Source of the DNA: Pseudomonas sp. MYb60 | GTDB taxonomy: Bacteria; Pseudomonadota; Gammaproteobacteria; Pseudomonadales; Pseudomonadaceae | Length of the DNA: 64,000 nt | Reading direction: 5' to 3' | NCBI RefSeq assembly: GCF_002979555.1 | Contig: NZ_PCOZ01000001.1 | Coordinates: 1-64,000 of the forward strand | Shown here: positions 8,676 to 18,286 of the stretch, piece by piece | How positions within the stretch are numbered: the stretch's first letter is position 1 | How the letters are laid out: every line of letters starts with the position of its first letter | The notes under the pieces: model-generated | What the model was told of the DNA's origin: nothing | Database searches by the model: none | What the model saw: only the letters and a program-made list of their open reading frames with translations | Translations under genes and position numbers: made by a program

Positions 8676-8981
8676 ATGACCACGACTGAAATGACCCAGG
8701 AAGTTCGGCACCAAGCAGCCCTCGAAAAATACCTCGGGGAGTCGCCGCAGCTCAAAGAAGAGATCAAGGACCTGAGTGCTGATGATCAGCGCGACCAGAT
8801 TCAGTGGGCATTCGAGGACGAGGCAGAAAGCCAGGGCTACCAGCCCTGGGAGCTGACCCTCAAGTACACCTCCACTCCGGAAGAATTCGAAGCGGCACGA
8901 CTGGCCTTGCACAAAGAAGCGGCGGAGGTGCTGGGTGTGGAGTGGGACGAGTATTGCGAGATGAATAACCTCGTCGTCTAA
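8676..8981 (+). CDS. Conserved hypothetical protein (DUF6388-like)
   Basis: 101 residues, very acidic, predicted soluble and helical, with no signal peptide. Its composition and motif AFEDEAESQGYQPWELTL recall a small Pseudomonas family I believe is catalogued as DUF6388, but I am not certain of that number. No function is known. The ATG follows CAAAGAGAACACC. A strong hairpin (8987-9010) follows the stop and separates it from the convergent nadC gene. Confidence 0.7.
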   Translation: MTTTEMTQEVRHQAALEKYLGESPQLKEEIKDLSADDQRDQIQWAFEDEAESQGYQPWELTLKYTSTPEEFEAARLALHKEAAEVLGVEWDEYCEMNNLVV

Positions 8982-8986
8982 CCCTG

Positions 8987-9010
8987 CAGGAGCCGGCTTG
9001 CCGGCTCCTG
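8987..9010. terminator. Hairpin between convergent genes
   Basis: A perfect 11-bp GC-rich inverted repeat (8987-8997 with 9000-9010, loop TT) between the stops of the 101-residue gene and nadC. It has no T tract, so it may act as a weak bidirectional terminator or be a decayed extragenic repeat. Confidence 0.5.
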
Positions 9011-9019
9011 GCTGTTGGA

Positions 9020-9868
9020 TCAGATGCTCAGTCGCATCGACAGGTCTACCGCCTTCACATCCTTGGTCATCGCACCAATGGAGATGTAGTCCACTCCGGT
9101 CTCGGCGATGGGCAGCAAGGTGCTTTCGTTGATCCCGCCGCTGGCTTCCAGCTTGGCCTTGCCGCCGTTCAGGCGCACGGCTTCACGCATATCGTCCAGG
9201 CTCAATTCATCCAGCATGATGATGTCGGCGCCCGCCGCCAGCGCTTCGCGCAGCTCGTCCAGGCTTTCCACTTCGATCTCCACCGGTTTGCCGGGCGCGA
9301 TCTTGTGCGCGGCGTTAACCGCCTGGGCAATGCCACCGCAGGCTGCGATATGGTTTTCCTTGATCAGGAACGCGTCATACAAACCAATGCGGTGGTTATG
9401 GCAGCCGCCGCAGGTTACTGCGTATTTCTGCGCCAGGCGCAGGCCTGGCAGGGTCTTGCGGGTATCCAGCAGCTTGACCTGGGTACTGGCGACGAAATCC
9501 GCCAGGAACTGGGCGCGGGTCGCGACCCCAGACAGCAGTTGCAGGAAGTTCAGCGCACTGCGTTCACCACTGAGCAACGAGCGGGCCGGGCCTTCAAGGT
9601 GAAACAGCGCCTGGTTGGGTGTGACGCGGTCGCCGTCCGCCACCTGCCAATGCACGGCGACCCGGGGGTCAAGCTGGCGGAACACGGCATCGACCCAGGC
9701 GGTCCCAGCGATAACGGCGGCGTCGCGGGTGATGATCGTGGCTGTGGCCAGCCGTTCAGCCGGGATCAATTGCGCAGTGATGTCGCCGCTGCCGATGTCT
9801 TCCAGCAGTGCACGGCGCACATTGGCTTCGATTTCGGCGGTGAGGTCGGCAAGACGGAGATTCGGCAT
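9020..9868 (-). CDS. nadC: Nicotinate-nucleotide pyrophosphorylase (carboxylating)
   Basis: 282 residues, normal family length. It converts quinolinate and PRPP to nicotinate mononucleotide, CO2 and pyrophosphate in NAD synthesis. Family motifs are visible: [19 protein letters not shown] with substrate-contacting Arg and Lys, [20 protein letters not shown], and the barrel strands [10 protein letters not shown] and IIMLDELS. The ATG at 9868 has GTGGAG seven bases upstream; a longer in-frame start would add 23 unconserved residues. It is divergent from the DUF1631 gene. Confidence 0.96.
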   Translation of the reverse strand: MPNLRLADLTAEIEANVRRALLEDIGSGDITAQLIPAERLATATIITRDAAVIAGTAWVDAVFRQLDPRVAVHWQVADGDRVTPNQALFHLEGPARSLLSGERSALNFLQLLSGVATRAQFLADFVASTQVKLLDTRKTLPGLRLAQKYAVTCGGCHNHRIGLYDAFLIKENHIAACGGIAQAVNAAHKIAPGKPVEIEVESLDELREALAAGADIIMLDELSLDDMREAVRLNGGKAKLEASGGINESTLLPIAETGVDYISIGAMTKDVKAVDLSMRLSI

Positions 9869-10058
9869 AACAGGCTCCACAAACAAAGTGGCCCGATTAT
9901 AGGGGTTGTGCGCGGCTGAACCCAGCGACCTGCTCATTTACCGCCAAATGACAGAGTGGGCTGGCGCAACGGGCCCGCTTTGCAAGATAATCTCGCGCCT
10001 TGCAATTGGCGTCATAGCTTTGACGTCTTCCACAGTACCGCCGTTTCAGGAGGCCAGG

Positions 10059-12194
10059 ATGCACAATGACGGAAAGGTGGTGCCTTTCAAAAAGGCGCAT
10101 GCCACGCCATCGCCGCTCGCTCGGCTGCCGGTGGTACTGCTGCAGGTGCGTGACAGGGCGGCGCAACAGCTGCAACAAGGCCTGCAGGACCTGTTCGATA
10201 ACGCCGACGACACCCTGTTCGAGATGGCCGACAAGGCCCGCAACAACCTTGATCATCATATTTTTTTCGAAGCCATGCGCGACCTGCGTCTCAAGCGCAA
10301 GAATTTCGAGCGCGTGTTCATGGAGCAACTGTTCGAGGCGTTCGCCTGCCTCGGCCAGGCGGGGCGCGGCGAGCAGCACTGGGTGCCGGTGGTTTCCTAC
10401 GACGCGGCCGCGGGTTCCTCCCGGGACGAGCTGGAAAAAGCCGTGGCGCTGGAGGCCATGCTGGGGCGGGTGCAGCACCGCGACGGCGTGGCTTTGGGGC
10501 AACTCACCGCACGCCTGAGTGCGCTGTTGGGCAATCCCTTGGATGCGCGTGAAAACCCGCTGGGGCCGGCCATGCTGTGCGAGTTTTTCCTGCGGGCCGG
10601 ACGCAGCCTGGGCGTGGAAATCCGCGTGAAGTTGATCATGCTCAAGCTGTTCGAAAAATACGTGCTCAGTGATGCCGATCCGTTGTACGGCGAAGCCAAC
10701 CTGTTGCTGCTCGCGACCGGCGTGCTACCCGAACTCAAGGCCGTCCCGCCGCGCCGGCCCGGTGGGCGCGCAACTCGTGAAGGTGCGGATGAGGAGGCGT
10801 TGTCCAGCCCGCCCCCGGATGAAAGTGGCCAGGCAGCTTTTGTCGCCTTGCAGAGATTGCTGGCAAGCGTGCGCGGCAGCGTGGCGCCCACCCTTGAAGC
10901 CTGTTCCGAACCCCTGCCCATTGCCTCTCGCGACCTGCTGCGGCTGTTGTCTCACCTGCAGCAATATGTGCCGGACCCGGACCTGGAAGACGACTTCGAC
11001 CTGCGCAACCAGCTTGAACAATTGCTCACCCGGGTCAGTGTCAAGAGCGGCAAGTCCCGTGTGGTTGAGGGCGCAGATGAAGACGTGATCAACCTGATCG
11101 CCATGCTCTTCGAATGCATCCAAAAGGATCCCAGCGTACCGGAGGCCTTCCGGGTGGTGATCGCGCGCTTGCAGATCCCGTTGCTGAAAGTGGCCTTGCT
11201 GGACAAGAGTTTTTTCAGTCACAGCGGCCACCCGGCCCGCTGTCTCTTGAATGAAATCGCGGCGGCGGCGATGGGCTGGAGCCCTCGCGATGACTATCGC
11301 CGCGACAGCCTGTACCTGCGAATCGAGCAGGTGGTGCAGCGCTTGCTCAACGAGTTCGTCGACGACGCGGCCATTTTTTCCCAGTTGCTCGCCGAGTTCG
11401 CCGCCTTTACCGCCGAGGAGCGCCAACGCAGCGAGCTGCTCGAGCAGCACACGCGAATGACCGAAGAAGGGCGCGTGCGAACCGAAGCCGCCCGCTTGCG
11501 GGTTGCCGATGTGCTGAATCGGCGGCTGATGGGCATGCGCCTGCCACCGGCCATCGTGCAGTTCGCGCATCAGGCCTGGAGCCAAGTACTGCTGCTGGCC
11601 TGCCTCAAGCACGGCGAACAGTCCGTGCAATGGCAGACCGGGCTGCGCACGCTGGATGAGCTGCTCTGGAGTGTCAGCCTCGGCGATGGCCGCGAGCAAT
11701 TGCTGGAGCCCTTGCCGGGCTTGCTCAAGTCCCTGCGCGAGGGCTTGACCAGTGCCGCGTTCGACCCGTTCAGCAGCCGTGAATTCTTCGTGCGCTTGCA
11801 GGCCCTGCATGTGCAAGCGCCCCACAGCGTGGATGAGATGATCGACGTTCGCGAGCCATTCGTGTTCAGCGCCGTGCCGACTGATCCGGCCGATGACCTG
11901 CCGATCGATGACCCCGACCTGCTCAAGGCCCGCCAATTGCGCATCGGCGGCTGGGTGGCCTACCAGGACGAACAAATGGGCGCCGTGCGTTGCAAGCTCA
12001 CGGCCATCATGGCACCGGCGACTGCCTACATCTTCGTCAGCCGCACGGGGCTCAAGGTCCTGGAAAAATCCGTCGGCCAGCTTGCGCGGGCGTTCAAGCG
12101 CGGCGCGCTGCATACGCTGGACGACGGCCCTTTGTTCGAGCGTGCGCTGGCGGCGGTGCTTGGCAGGCTGCGTCAACTCAATCACGCCAGATGA
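10059..12194 (+). CDS. DUF1631 family protein
   Basis: 711 residues, cytosolic, mostly helical. It matches the DUF1631 family of large proteins of unknown function in pseudomonads; the N-terminal LFEMADKARNNLDHHIFFEAMRDLRLKR segment is characteristic. The C-terminal region (from about residue 620, LRIGGWVAYQDEQMGAVRCKLTAI) resembles the beta-barrel often seen in PilZ-like domains; that is an inference. AGGAGG six bases upstream of the ATG fixes the start. It precedes ampD by 61 bases and may be co-transcribed. Confidence 0.85.
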   Translation: MHNDGKVVPFKKAHATPSPLARLPVVLLQVRDRAAQQLQQGLQDLFDNADDTLFEMADKARNNLDHHIFFEAMRDLRLKRKNFERVFMEQLFEAFACLGQAGRGEQHWVPVVSYDAAAGSSRDELEKAVALEAMLGRVQHRDGVALGQLTARLSALLGNPLDARENPLGPAMLCEFFLRAGRSLGVEIRVKLIMLKLFEKYVLSDADPLYGEANLLLLATGVLPELKAVPPRRPGGRATREGADEEALSSPPPDESGQAAFVALQRLLASVRGSVAPTLEACSEPLPIASRDLLRLLSHLQQYVPDPDLEDDFDLRNQLEQLLTRVSVKSGKSRVVEGADEDVINLIAMLFECIQKDPSVPEAFRVVIARLQIPLLKVALLDKSFFSHSGHPARCLLNEIAAAAMGWSPRDDYRRDSLYLRIEQVVQRLLNEFVDDAAIFSQLLAEFAAFTAEERQRSELLEQHTRMTEEGRVRTEAARLRVADVLNRRLMGMRLPPAIVQFAHQAWSQVLLLACLKHGEQSVQWQTGLRTLDELLWSVSLGDGREQLLEPLPGLLKSLREGLTSAAFDPFSSREFFVRLQALHVQAPHSVDEMIDVREPFVFSAVPTDPADDLPIDDPDLLKARQLRIGGWVAYQDEQMGAVRCKLTAIMAPATAYIFVSRTGLKVLEKSVGQLARAFKRGALHTLDDGPLFERALAAVLGRLRQLNHAR

Positions 12195-12255
12195 TCGCGT
12201 CGAGGGGGTTGAACGCGGCATACTGGTCACACGTTGTCTCGATCAAGGAACCTGT

Positions 12256-12819
12256 ATGCAGTTGGACCCCACCAGCGGTTGGTGCGAGGGCATCCGGCAT
12301 TGCCCGTCGCCCAACTTCAACGAGCGCCCGACCGGCGAAATCTCACTGTTGGTGGTGCACAACATCAGCCTGCCGCCGGCACAGTTTCTCACCGGCAAGG
12401 TGCAGGAGTTTTTCCAGAATCGCCTGGATGTCACGGAACATCCCTACTTTGAAGGGATTGCCGACCTACGCGTGTCCGCGCATTTTCTGATTGAGCGCGA
12501 CGGCACCGTGACGCAGTTTGTGTCCTGCATCGACCGCGCCTGGCATGCCGGCGTGTCGAACTTCGAGGGGCGTGAAACCTGCAATGACTTTTCCCTGGGC
12601 ATCGAACTGGAGGGCACCGATGACGTGCCGTTCACCGACGCCCAGTACGCCTCGTTAATCGACCTGGCCCGCCAGATGCTGGCGGCTTATCCGGGGCTCA
12701 CACCCCAACGGATATGTGGTCACAGTGATATCGCGCCGGGACGCAAGACCGACCCCGGCCCGGCTTTTGATTGGACGCGCTTTCGCAGCGCACTGCAGGA
12801 TGGAGGGCAGGCACAATGA
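12256..12819 (+). CDS. ampD: 1,6-anhydro-N-acetylmuramyl-L-alanine amidase AmpD
   Basis: 187 residues. It cuts the stem peptide from anhydro-muropeptides in the cytosol during wall recycling, keeping the AmpR inducer low and so restraining AmpC beta-lactamase. The zinc ligands appear as the histidine in LLVVHNISLPP and the His/Asp pair in CGHSDIAPGRKTDPG. The ATG at 12256 follows AAGGAACCTGT. It overlaps ampE by four bases (ATGA), the standard ampDE arrangement. Confidence 0.95.
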   Translation: MQLDPTSGWCEGIRHCPSPNFNERPTGEISLLVVHNISLPPAQFLTGKVQEFFQNRLDVTEHPYFEGIADLRVSAHFLIERDGTVTQFVSCIDRAWHAGVSNFEGRETCNDFSLGIELEGTDDVPFTDAQYASLIDLARQMLAAYPGLTPQRICGHSDIAPGRKTDPGPAFDWTRFRSALQDGGQAQ

Positions 12820-13652
12820 GTTTTCTGGTGTTGGTGCTGGCGGTCTGGATCGAGAAGTTCTCGGCCCTGCGTCGGCGGTTGCAGCGCGACGGTGGCTGGC
12901 TGCGTGAGTTGGCCAAGCTGGAAGCGAGCCCGCGCATGGGCAAGCGACCGTGGTTGATTATGGCGCTGCTGGTGCTGTTGCCGGTGGCCGTGCTGGCGTT
13001 GTTGCTGTTGGTGCTGGAGCCGGTGGCCTACGGTTTGCTGGCCCTGCCGGTGCACCTGCTGGTGCTGATCTACAGCCTGGGCCGTGGTGATCTGTTGGCC
13101 GGGCTCGGCCCATTCCGTGATGCCTGGCGCCGTGGCGACCTGCAAGCCGCCGAACATGTGGCCGAGCGCGACCTTGACCTGGGCGCCGACAGTGGCGAGC
13201 AACTGCTCGAACGCGTTCAGGGCTATTTGCTATGGCAGGCCTACCAGAGCTTTTTCGCGGTGATTTTCTGGTATTTCCTGTTGGGACCGGTAGCGGCCCT
13301 CGCGTATCGACTGCTGGCCCTGGCCAGTGAGCACAGCCAGAACCCCTTGGTGGCCGAGCGCGCCGGGCAGCTGCGGCACGCGTTCGATTGGCTACCGGTA
13401 CGTCTGCTGGCGGCCAGTTTTGCCTTGGTGGGCAACTTCGTCGCGGTCAGCCGCGTGATGCTCCACGAACTGCTCAGCTGGGATATCAGCGCCGCCCAAC
13501 TGATGGAAAAAGTCGGGCTGGTGGCTGCGGAAATCCCGCCGCCGGTGGTGGGCGCCGATGGCATCAACAGTCTCGACCGGCTGTGGGAACTGCTGCTGCG
13601 CGCCGCCGTGCTGTGGTACGCCGGCTTCGCCATCTGGACCGTGCTGCCGTAA
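12816..13652 (+). CDS. ampE: Regulatory signalling modulator AmpE
   Basis: 278 residues, inner-membrane protein with four or five hydrophobic segments (residues about 45-85, 140-165, 195-220 and 262-278). AmpE is the partner of AmpD; its biochemical role is not settled. The start overlaps the ampD stop, supporting translational coupling. A hairpin with flanking T residues follows at 13668. Confidence 0.92.
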   Translation: MSFLVLVLAVWIEKFSALRRRLQRDGGWLRELAKLEASPRMGKRPWLIMALLVLLPVAVLALLLLVLEPVAYGLLALPVHLLVLIYSLGRGDLLAGLGPFRDAWRRGDLQAAEHVAERDLDLGADSGEQLLERVQGYLLWQAYQSFFAVIFWYFLLGPVAALAYRLLALASEHSQNPLVAERAGQLRHAFDWLPVRLLAASFALVGNFVAVSRVMLHELLSWDISAAQLMEKVGLVAAEIPPPVVGADGINSLDRLWELLLRAAVLWYAGFAIWTVLP

Positions 13653-13667
13653 CCCGCGAAGGCGCTC

Positions 13668-13699
13668 GAAAACTGTGGGCGCTTTCTCCCACGGTTTTC
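13668..13699 (+). terminator. Putative terminator after ampDE
   Basis: A 12-bp stem (13668-13679 with 13688-13699, one G-U pair) whose downstream arm ends in GGTTTTC and is followed by TT. It sits 15 bases after the ampE stop. Confidence 0.6.
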
Positions 13700-13820
13700 T
13701 TGGCGGCGCCCTCACTGCGTTAACCTTAAGTTACAAAACTCCTTTTCAAATTGAGCTATACAGGTGATGGCTAACTGCCGCCCTGCGCCTCAATAAAAAT
13801 AAAAGAAAGGGAGTTCACCT

Positions 13821-15851
13821 GTGAAGAGCTTGCTCTATCCTGCCGTCGCGCTGATGAACCGCCTGAGCTTCGGCATGAAGTTCAGCCTGATCAGTGTGCT
13901 GTTCCTGCTGCCAATGCTGGCAACCAACTACTATCTGGTGCGCGATTCCTGGCGGGAATTCCAGGGCACGCGTGTCGAATTGCAGAGCCTGGATCTGCTC
14001 GGCAGCAGCCTGGCCCTGCGCCGCGACCTGGAAACCCTCAACAACCAGGTTCAGATCAACGCCACCCTTGGCCAATCCGCCAAGGCCGGTGACCTGGAAA
14101 CCCAGATCGCTGCCCTTGAGCAGAGCGTGCTGAACCGCCTGCAAGGCCTCACCGCCATGGCGACCGAGCCGGAACAGGTGGCCGCCTTTGACGCCAAGCG
14201 CGACGAACTGATCGCCGCGTTCAAAACCCAGCAACAGGAAACCTCGCTGCTCAGCAAAAGCGCACTGATCGCCAAGTTGCTCAACAAGGCCCAGATGCTC
14301 AGCCAGATCATCGCCAGCCAGGCAGGTTTGAGTCGCGATAGCCAAAGCGATGTGCGTCAACTCAGCGAGCTCATCACCAGCGTCACCCCCCAGGTCACCC
14401 AACTCCTGGGCGAGGGCAGGGCGATGGGCGCGTATTCCCTGGGCCAGGGCTTCCTCAATTCATCTTCCAGCACGCGTTTTGACGAACTGCTGCAACAGCT
14501 GGAAAAACTCCACGGCGAATACAGCTTGAAGTTGCACGACGCCTTGGGTTCCAGCCCGGCGGCGAACATTGCGCTCGACAGCCTGGCGAAGGCCAGCAAT
14601 GCCAGCCTCAAGCAAGGCAGCGAGTTGTTCGAAGAGCAGGTGGTGATGGCCGAAACCCTCGACGCACCCTGGCAGGGGTTCTACGACAGCGTCAGCCAAT
14701 TGATGGCCACCACCTATCGGCTCGACGACGCGACCCTGGCCTTTATCGGCCAGCAACTGGAGCAGCGCCTGGCGCAGAACCGCCAGCACATGGTGCTGCT
14801 GGTCTCGGCCTTGACGGCGGTGTTTCTGCTGATCTTCTATCTCTATGGCGGTTTCTATGTCTCCACACGCACGACCCTGCGCCGCTTGGGGGCGATGATG
14901 GGCAAGGTGGCCGCCGGCGACATGACCGTGCAGTTCGTCGCCCACAGCCGTGATGAACTGGGCGACCTCGGCCAGGTATTCAACGGCACCGTGGCGAAGA
15001 TCCATGACTTGATCGAGCGTGTCGGGCACACCGTGAGCCAGGTCGAACTGCAGGCCGGCCAGGTGGAAACGGTCTCGGCCCACAGCAACCAGGCAGTGTC
15101 TGGCCAGCGCACCCAGATCGAGCAAGTGGCGACCGCCATGAACCAGATGTCCTCGACAGCCCAGGAAGTGGCGCGCAGTGCCGCGGCCGCGGTCAGCAGT
15201 GCCCACAGTGTCAACGATGAAACCCTCAGCGGGCGCAGCCTGGTGCAATCCCAGCAGGGCAGCATTGCGCGGTTGGCGCTGGAGATCGATCAGTCGGTGC
15301 GCGTCATCAACCAGTTGGCGACCGACAGCCAGTCCATCAGCAGCGTTTTGGAAGTGATCAAAAGCATTGCCGAGCAAACCAACCTGCTGGCGCTCAACGC
15401 TGCCATCGAGGCCGCCCGTGCCGGTGAGCAGGGCCGCGGTTTCGCCGTGGTGGCCGATGAGGTGCGCACCCTGGCGCGGCGAACCCAGCATTCCACAGAA
15501 GAAATCGAGCAGATGATCAGCCGTTTGCACGGCGGTGTCGACGCTGCGGTCAAGGCGATGGGCAGCAGCCATGAAATGGCCAATGGAACCGTGGGTCAGT
15601 CGGAAAAGGTCCAGCAGGCCCTGGAAAACATCCTGGGTGCCGTCGGCATGATCGTTGATCAGAACCAGCAGATCGCCGCCGCCGTCGAGCAACAAACCGC
15701 TGTCGCCCACGATATCGACCAGAACATCGTCGCAATCAATCGCGCCGGGGAGCACGCGGCCGAGGGCGCCCATCAGACCGAGGCCGCGAGCCGTCAGCTG
15801 TCGCTGCAGGTGATCGAGTTGAAGCGCTTGATTGGCGCCTTCCGCGTGTAG
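13821..15851 (+). CDS. Methyl-accepting chemotaxis protein
   Basis: 676 residues. A first membrane helix lies at about residues 18-38 and a second at about 317-341 (MVLLVSALTAVFLLIFYLYGG), framing a long helical periplasmic sensor with no recognised ligand motif. A HAMP domain follows (about 342-395). The signalling domain carries the conserved hairpin EQTNLLALNAAIEAARAGEQ...GFAVVADEVRTLA near residues 515-555. It should control CheA activity through an array. It lacks a C-terminal CheR-tethering pentapeptide. The GTG start follows AAAGGGAG. Its place after ampDE matches the chemoreceptor PA4520 of PAO1 (from memory). Confidence 0.93.
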   Translation: MKSLLYPAVALMNRLSFGMKFSLISVLFLLPMLATNYYLVRDSWREFQGTRVELQSLDLLGSSLALRRDLETLNNQVQINATLGQSAKAGDLETQIAALEQSVLNRLQGLTAMATEPEQVAAFDAKRDELIAAFKTQQQETSLLSKSALIAKLLNKAQMLSQIIASQAGLSRDSQSDVRQLSELITSVTPQVTQLLGEGRAMGAYSLGQGFLNSSSSTRFDELLQQLEKLHGEYSLKLHDALGSSPAANIALDSLAKASNASLKQGSELFEEQVVMAETLDAPWQGFYDSVSQLMATTYRLDDATLAFIGQQLEQRLAQNRQHMVLLVSALTAVFLLIFYLYGGFYVSTRTTLRRLGAMMGKVAAGDMTVQFVAHSRDELGDLGQVFNGTVAKIHDLIERVGHTVSQVELQAGQVETVSAHSNQAVSGQRTQIEQVATAMNQMSSTAQEVARSAAAAVSSAHSVNDETLSGRSLVQSQQGSIARLALEIDQSVRVINQLATDSQSISSVLEVIKSIAEQTNLLALNAAIEAARAGEQGRGFAVVADEVRTLARRTQHSTEEIEQMISRLHGGVDAAVKAMGSSHEMANGTVGQSEKVQQALENILGAVGMIVDQNQQIAAAVEQQTAVAHDIDQNIVAINRAGEHAAEGAHQTEAASRQLSLQVIELKRLIGAFRV

Positions 15852-15976
15852 GGGGTGAGCGTAGGAATAGTTTCGGATCAGCGTGGTGTATCTCTGGATT
15901 TGCCTGAAGACGACTTCGGGTCGCATCAATGAGTCAGAATTTATTTCACTCAACTCCAGTCCAGGGAAGCACAGCG

Positions 15977-16408
15977 ATGACCGCTGCCATCGGCGTCAAA
16001 GGGCATTGCGCCCATTGCGACATCACGTTCGAACTCAAGCCTTGGCAACTCAATGCCATCGCTATCCAGGAACCCTTCGACTGTCCCTATTGCGAGCGGG
16101 TGCTGCAGCTGGGCTGCCCCCGGCAACTGCGCCAGTTCCAGGCCTTGAGCCAATGGGCGGTGGTGCGTCCAGGCATGGTGGCACTGACCTGCGTGGTGCT
16201 GGCAGTGGCGATGGTGGCGGAATGGGTAGGGCTGATCAGTGTGATCGCTCAGTTGAACCTGTCGGTGCTGGTGCTGCTGACGCATTTCCTGGTGCTGCGT
16301 TACGTCCGTTATCGGCAGCGCATGACACTGGATCTGCAAGTGGTTTCGCCGGCCCTACCAATTGAACAACTCGCACGCATTGCGTGTGCTCGCCTCAGCC
16401 AGCCGTAG
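15977..16408 (+). CDS. Small zinc-ribbon membrane protein, function unknown
   Basis: 143 residues. The N-terminal half has two CxxC pairs (CAHC and CPYC, about 40 residues apart), typical of a small zinc ribbon. The C-terminal half has two hydrophobic helices (MVALTCVVLAVAMVAEWVGLISVI and LSVLVLLTHFLVLRYV). I do not recognise a named family. The ATG at 15977 is chosen because AGGGAAG lies nearby upstream; an ATG at 15929 would add 16 residues. Its 3' end overlaps the convergent tatD gene by 54 bases, which is unusual, so one of the two C-termini deserves checking. Confidence 0.65.
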   Translation: MTAAIGVKGHCAHCDITFELKPWQLNAIAIQEPFDCPYCERVLQLGCPRQLRQFQALSQWAVVRPGMVALTCVVLAVAMVAEWVGLISVIAQLNLSVLVLLTHFLVLRYVRYRQRMTLDLQVVSPALPIEQLARIACARLSQP

Positions 16409-17131
16409 GGGGCTGATGCCCATGCGCTCGGCCAAGGCGGCGCAGATGGCCGGCAAGTGTTGCGGGCTGTTGCGCTGGCCGGGGTACATCGCGGGAGCCA
16501 TGTCGGGTGAATCGGTCTCCAGCACCACCGCCTCAAGCGGCAATTGGGCCAGCACCTTGTGCATGCGCAGGGCCTGGGGCCAGGTCGCGGCGCCGCCCAG
16601 GCCGAGCTTGAAGCCCAACTTGATGTACTCGCGGGCTTCTTCCTGGCTGCCGGCAAACGCGTGGATGATGCCGCCCCGTGGCACTCGAATGCGCTTGAGG
16701 GTGGCGATCACCGCCGCGTGGCTGCGCCGCACATGCAGCAGGGCTGGCAGTTGAAAATCCACGGCCAGCTTGAGTTGGGCCTCGAACAACTCGTGTTGGC
16801 GTTGACGGTCCAGGTCTTCGAGAAAGTAGTCCAGGCCGATCTCACCCACCGCGCACAGTTGCCGATGACCGTGCAGGCGGGTCAGCCAGTCGCCCAGCTC
16901 GATCAGGTCGGCGGGCCGATGGTCATTCAGGTACACCGGATGCAGGCCAAAGGCGGCGAACAAGCCTGCGTCGGCTTGCACCAGGTCCCACAGCCGTTGC
17001 CAATTGGGCTGAGACACCCCGAGCACCACCATGCGACCCACGCCGAGGTCGCGGCTATGGGCGAGGACTTGCGCGCGGTCAGTGTCGAAGTCCGGGAAGT
17101 CGAGGTGGGTATGGGTGTCGATCAGCTCCAC
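16355..17131 (-). CDS. tatD: TatD-family metal-dependent deoxyribonuclease/hydrolase
   Basis: 258 residues, full TatD length. Metal-binding residues appear in order: THTHLDF at the N-terminus (two His), VGEIGLDYF (Glu), LLHVRRSH and IIHAFAG (His), and LETDSPDM (Asp). TatD proteins are 3'-5' DNA exonucleases or hydrolases with roles in DNA quality control; the exact paralogue cannot be fixed. The start codon lies two bases past the fruR stop, so the two genes are almost certainly co-transcribed. Confidence 0.9.
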   Translation of the reverse strand: MELIDTHTHLDFPDFDTDRAQVLAHSRDLGVGRMVVLGVSQPNWQRLWDLVQADAGLFAAFGLHPVYLNDHRPADLIELGDWLTRLHGHRQLCAVGEIGLDYFLEDLDRQRQHELFEAQLKLAVDFQLPALLHVRRSHAAVIATLKRIRVPRGGIIHAFAGSQEEAREYIKLGFKLGLGGAATWPQALRMHKVLAQLPLEAVVLETDSPDMAPAMYPGQRNSPQHLPAICAALAERMGISPLRLAEASTRNACELFNW

Positions 17132-17133
17132 GC

Positions 17134-18129
17134 TCAGGCCTCGTGAATACGCTGCTTGAACGTACGGCCGATGGCATGCACACCCGGTTGATACTGCGGT
17201 GCTTCGATGGCCGCGAGGGCCAGCTTCAGGGCCGTGTCGGCGATCAACTGGTGTTGCTGCGCCATGGCGTTCACCGGCAGTGGCAGGAAATCCAGCAACT
17301 GGGTGTCACCAAAGGTGCCCAGGCGCAGCGGGCGCGACTTGAGCGGGAAGTCGTGCAATGCGTCAAACACGCCTTGCAACAGCACGTAGGACGTCGTCAC
17401 CAGTGCGTCGGGCAAATGCCCCAATTGTTGAAGAAGCTGCTCCATCAGTTGTCGGCCACAGTCGCGGCTGAAGGACTCCGCGTGTTCGACCATCACCTCA
17501 CCGCCAAACCCCTGCAAGGCTTCACGAAAACCCGCCGCCCGCGCCTGGCTGATGCTCAGCTCCGGCCGTGCGCCGATCAGTACGATCTGTTTGGGCAAGG
17601 GTTGCAGCAGGCTGGCGGTCAATTGCCGGCTGGCTTCACGGTCGTCGCTGACCACCGAGCAGAACTGTGCCGGGTCCATTACCCGGTCGATGGCAATCAC
17701 CGGCAGGCCCTTGGCTTGCAGCTCGCGGTAGCTGTCATCGTCGGGCGGCAGGCAACTGGCGACGAACAGCGCATCGCAACGCCGGGCGCGGAACAGTTTG
17801 AGCAACTGGCGCTCGCTGTCGGCCTCGTCGTCGGAACTGGCGATCAGCAGTTGATAGCCACGTGCCCGTGCGCCTTGCTCCAACAGCTTGGCGATGCGTG
17901 CGTAACTGGGGTTTTCCAGGTCGGGCAGGATAAACCCCAAGGTGCGCGTGTGCCGGCTGCGCAGCCCGGCGGCCTGGGGATTGGGCGTAAAACCATGGGC
18001 TTCAACGACCGCTCGCACCCGTTCGACGGTGGCGTTGCTGATGCGTTGTTGTTCGGCCTTGCCGTTGATGACGTAGCTGGCGGTGGTTACGGACACACCG
18101 GCCAGACGTGCGATATCACTGAGTTTCAA
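17134..18129 (-). CDS. fruR: LacI-family fructose repressor FruR (Cra)
   Basis: 331 residues. The helix-turn-helix KLSDIARLAGVSVTTASYVING lies at residues 2-23 and a periplasmic-binding-protein-like effector domain follows (ILPDLENPSYARIAKLLEQGARARG). In P. putida, Cra responds to fructose-1-phosphate and controls fruBKA. The TTG at 18129 is preferred: it puts the HTH at the very N-terminus as in homologues and has AAGGAA upstream. An upstream in-frame TTG at 18216 would add 29 unlikely residues. It is divergent from fruB, with its operator in the shared region, and is followed by tatD. Confidence 0.92.
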   Translation of the reverse strand: MKLSDIARLAGVSVTTASYVINGKAEQQRISNATVERVRAVVEAHGFTPNPQAAGLRSRHTRTLGFILPDLENPSYARIAKLLEQGARARGYQLLIASSDDEADSERQLLKLFRARRCDALFVASCLPPDDDSYRELQAKGLPVIAIDRVMDPAQFCSVVSDDREASRQLTASLLQPLPKQIVLIGARPELSISQARAAGFREALQGFGGEVMVEHAESFSRDCGRQLMEQLLQQLGHLPDALVTTSYVLLQGVFDALHDFPLKSRPLRLGTFGDTQLLDFLPLPVNAMAQQHQLIADTALKLALAAIEAPQYQPGVHAIGRTFKQRIHEA

Positions 18130-18274
18130 ACCGGGATTTCCTTGTTGTTTGGAGCTCGCCCCGACATTTTGTCCAATCGTAACCGATTCCTGCACACGAC
18201 CAATGTCCAAGCTCAAGCGCCGAGTGGTTCTTCAACGTTGCACAATTAACGCGTAATCTGCCATAAATTCTAGA

Positions 18275-18286
18275 TTAAACGTTTCA
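18275..18286. promoter_or_regulatory. Cra (FruR) operator for fruBKA
   Basis: The 12-base sequence TTAAACGTTTCA is identical to the Cra operator described upstream of fruBKA in P. putida. It lies 137 bases before the fruB start and 146 bases from the fruR start, in the 293-base divergent intergenic region. Repression of fruBKA would be lifted by fructose-1-phosphate. The remainder of 18130-18422 is AT-rich promoter DNA with no gene. Confidence 0.85.

Noticed and set aside
8478..8912. 144-residue minus-strand frame containing ETGIEPATFALRVRCSTG
   Set aside because: The motif is the antisense translation of the tRNA-Thr gene, a well-known false protein, and the rest is antisense to the plus-strand 101-residue gene.
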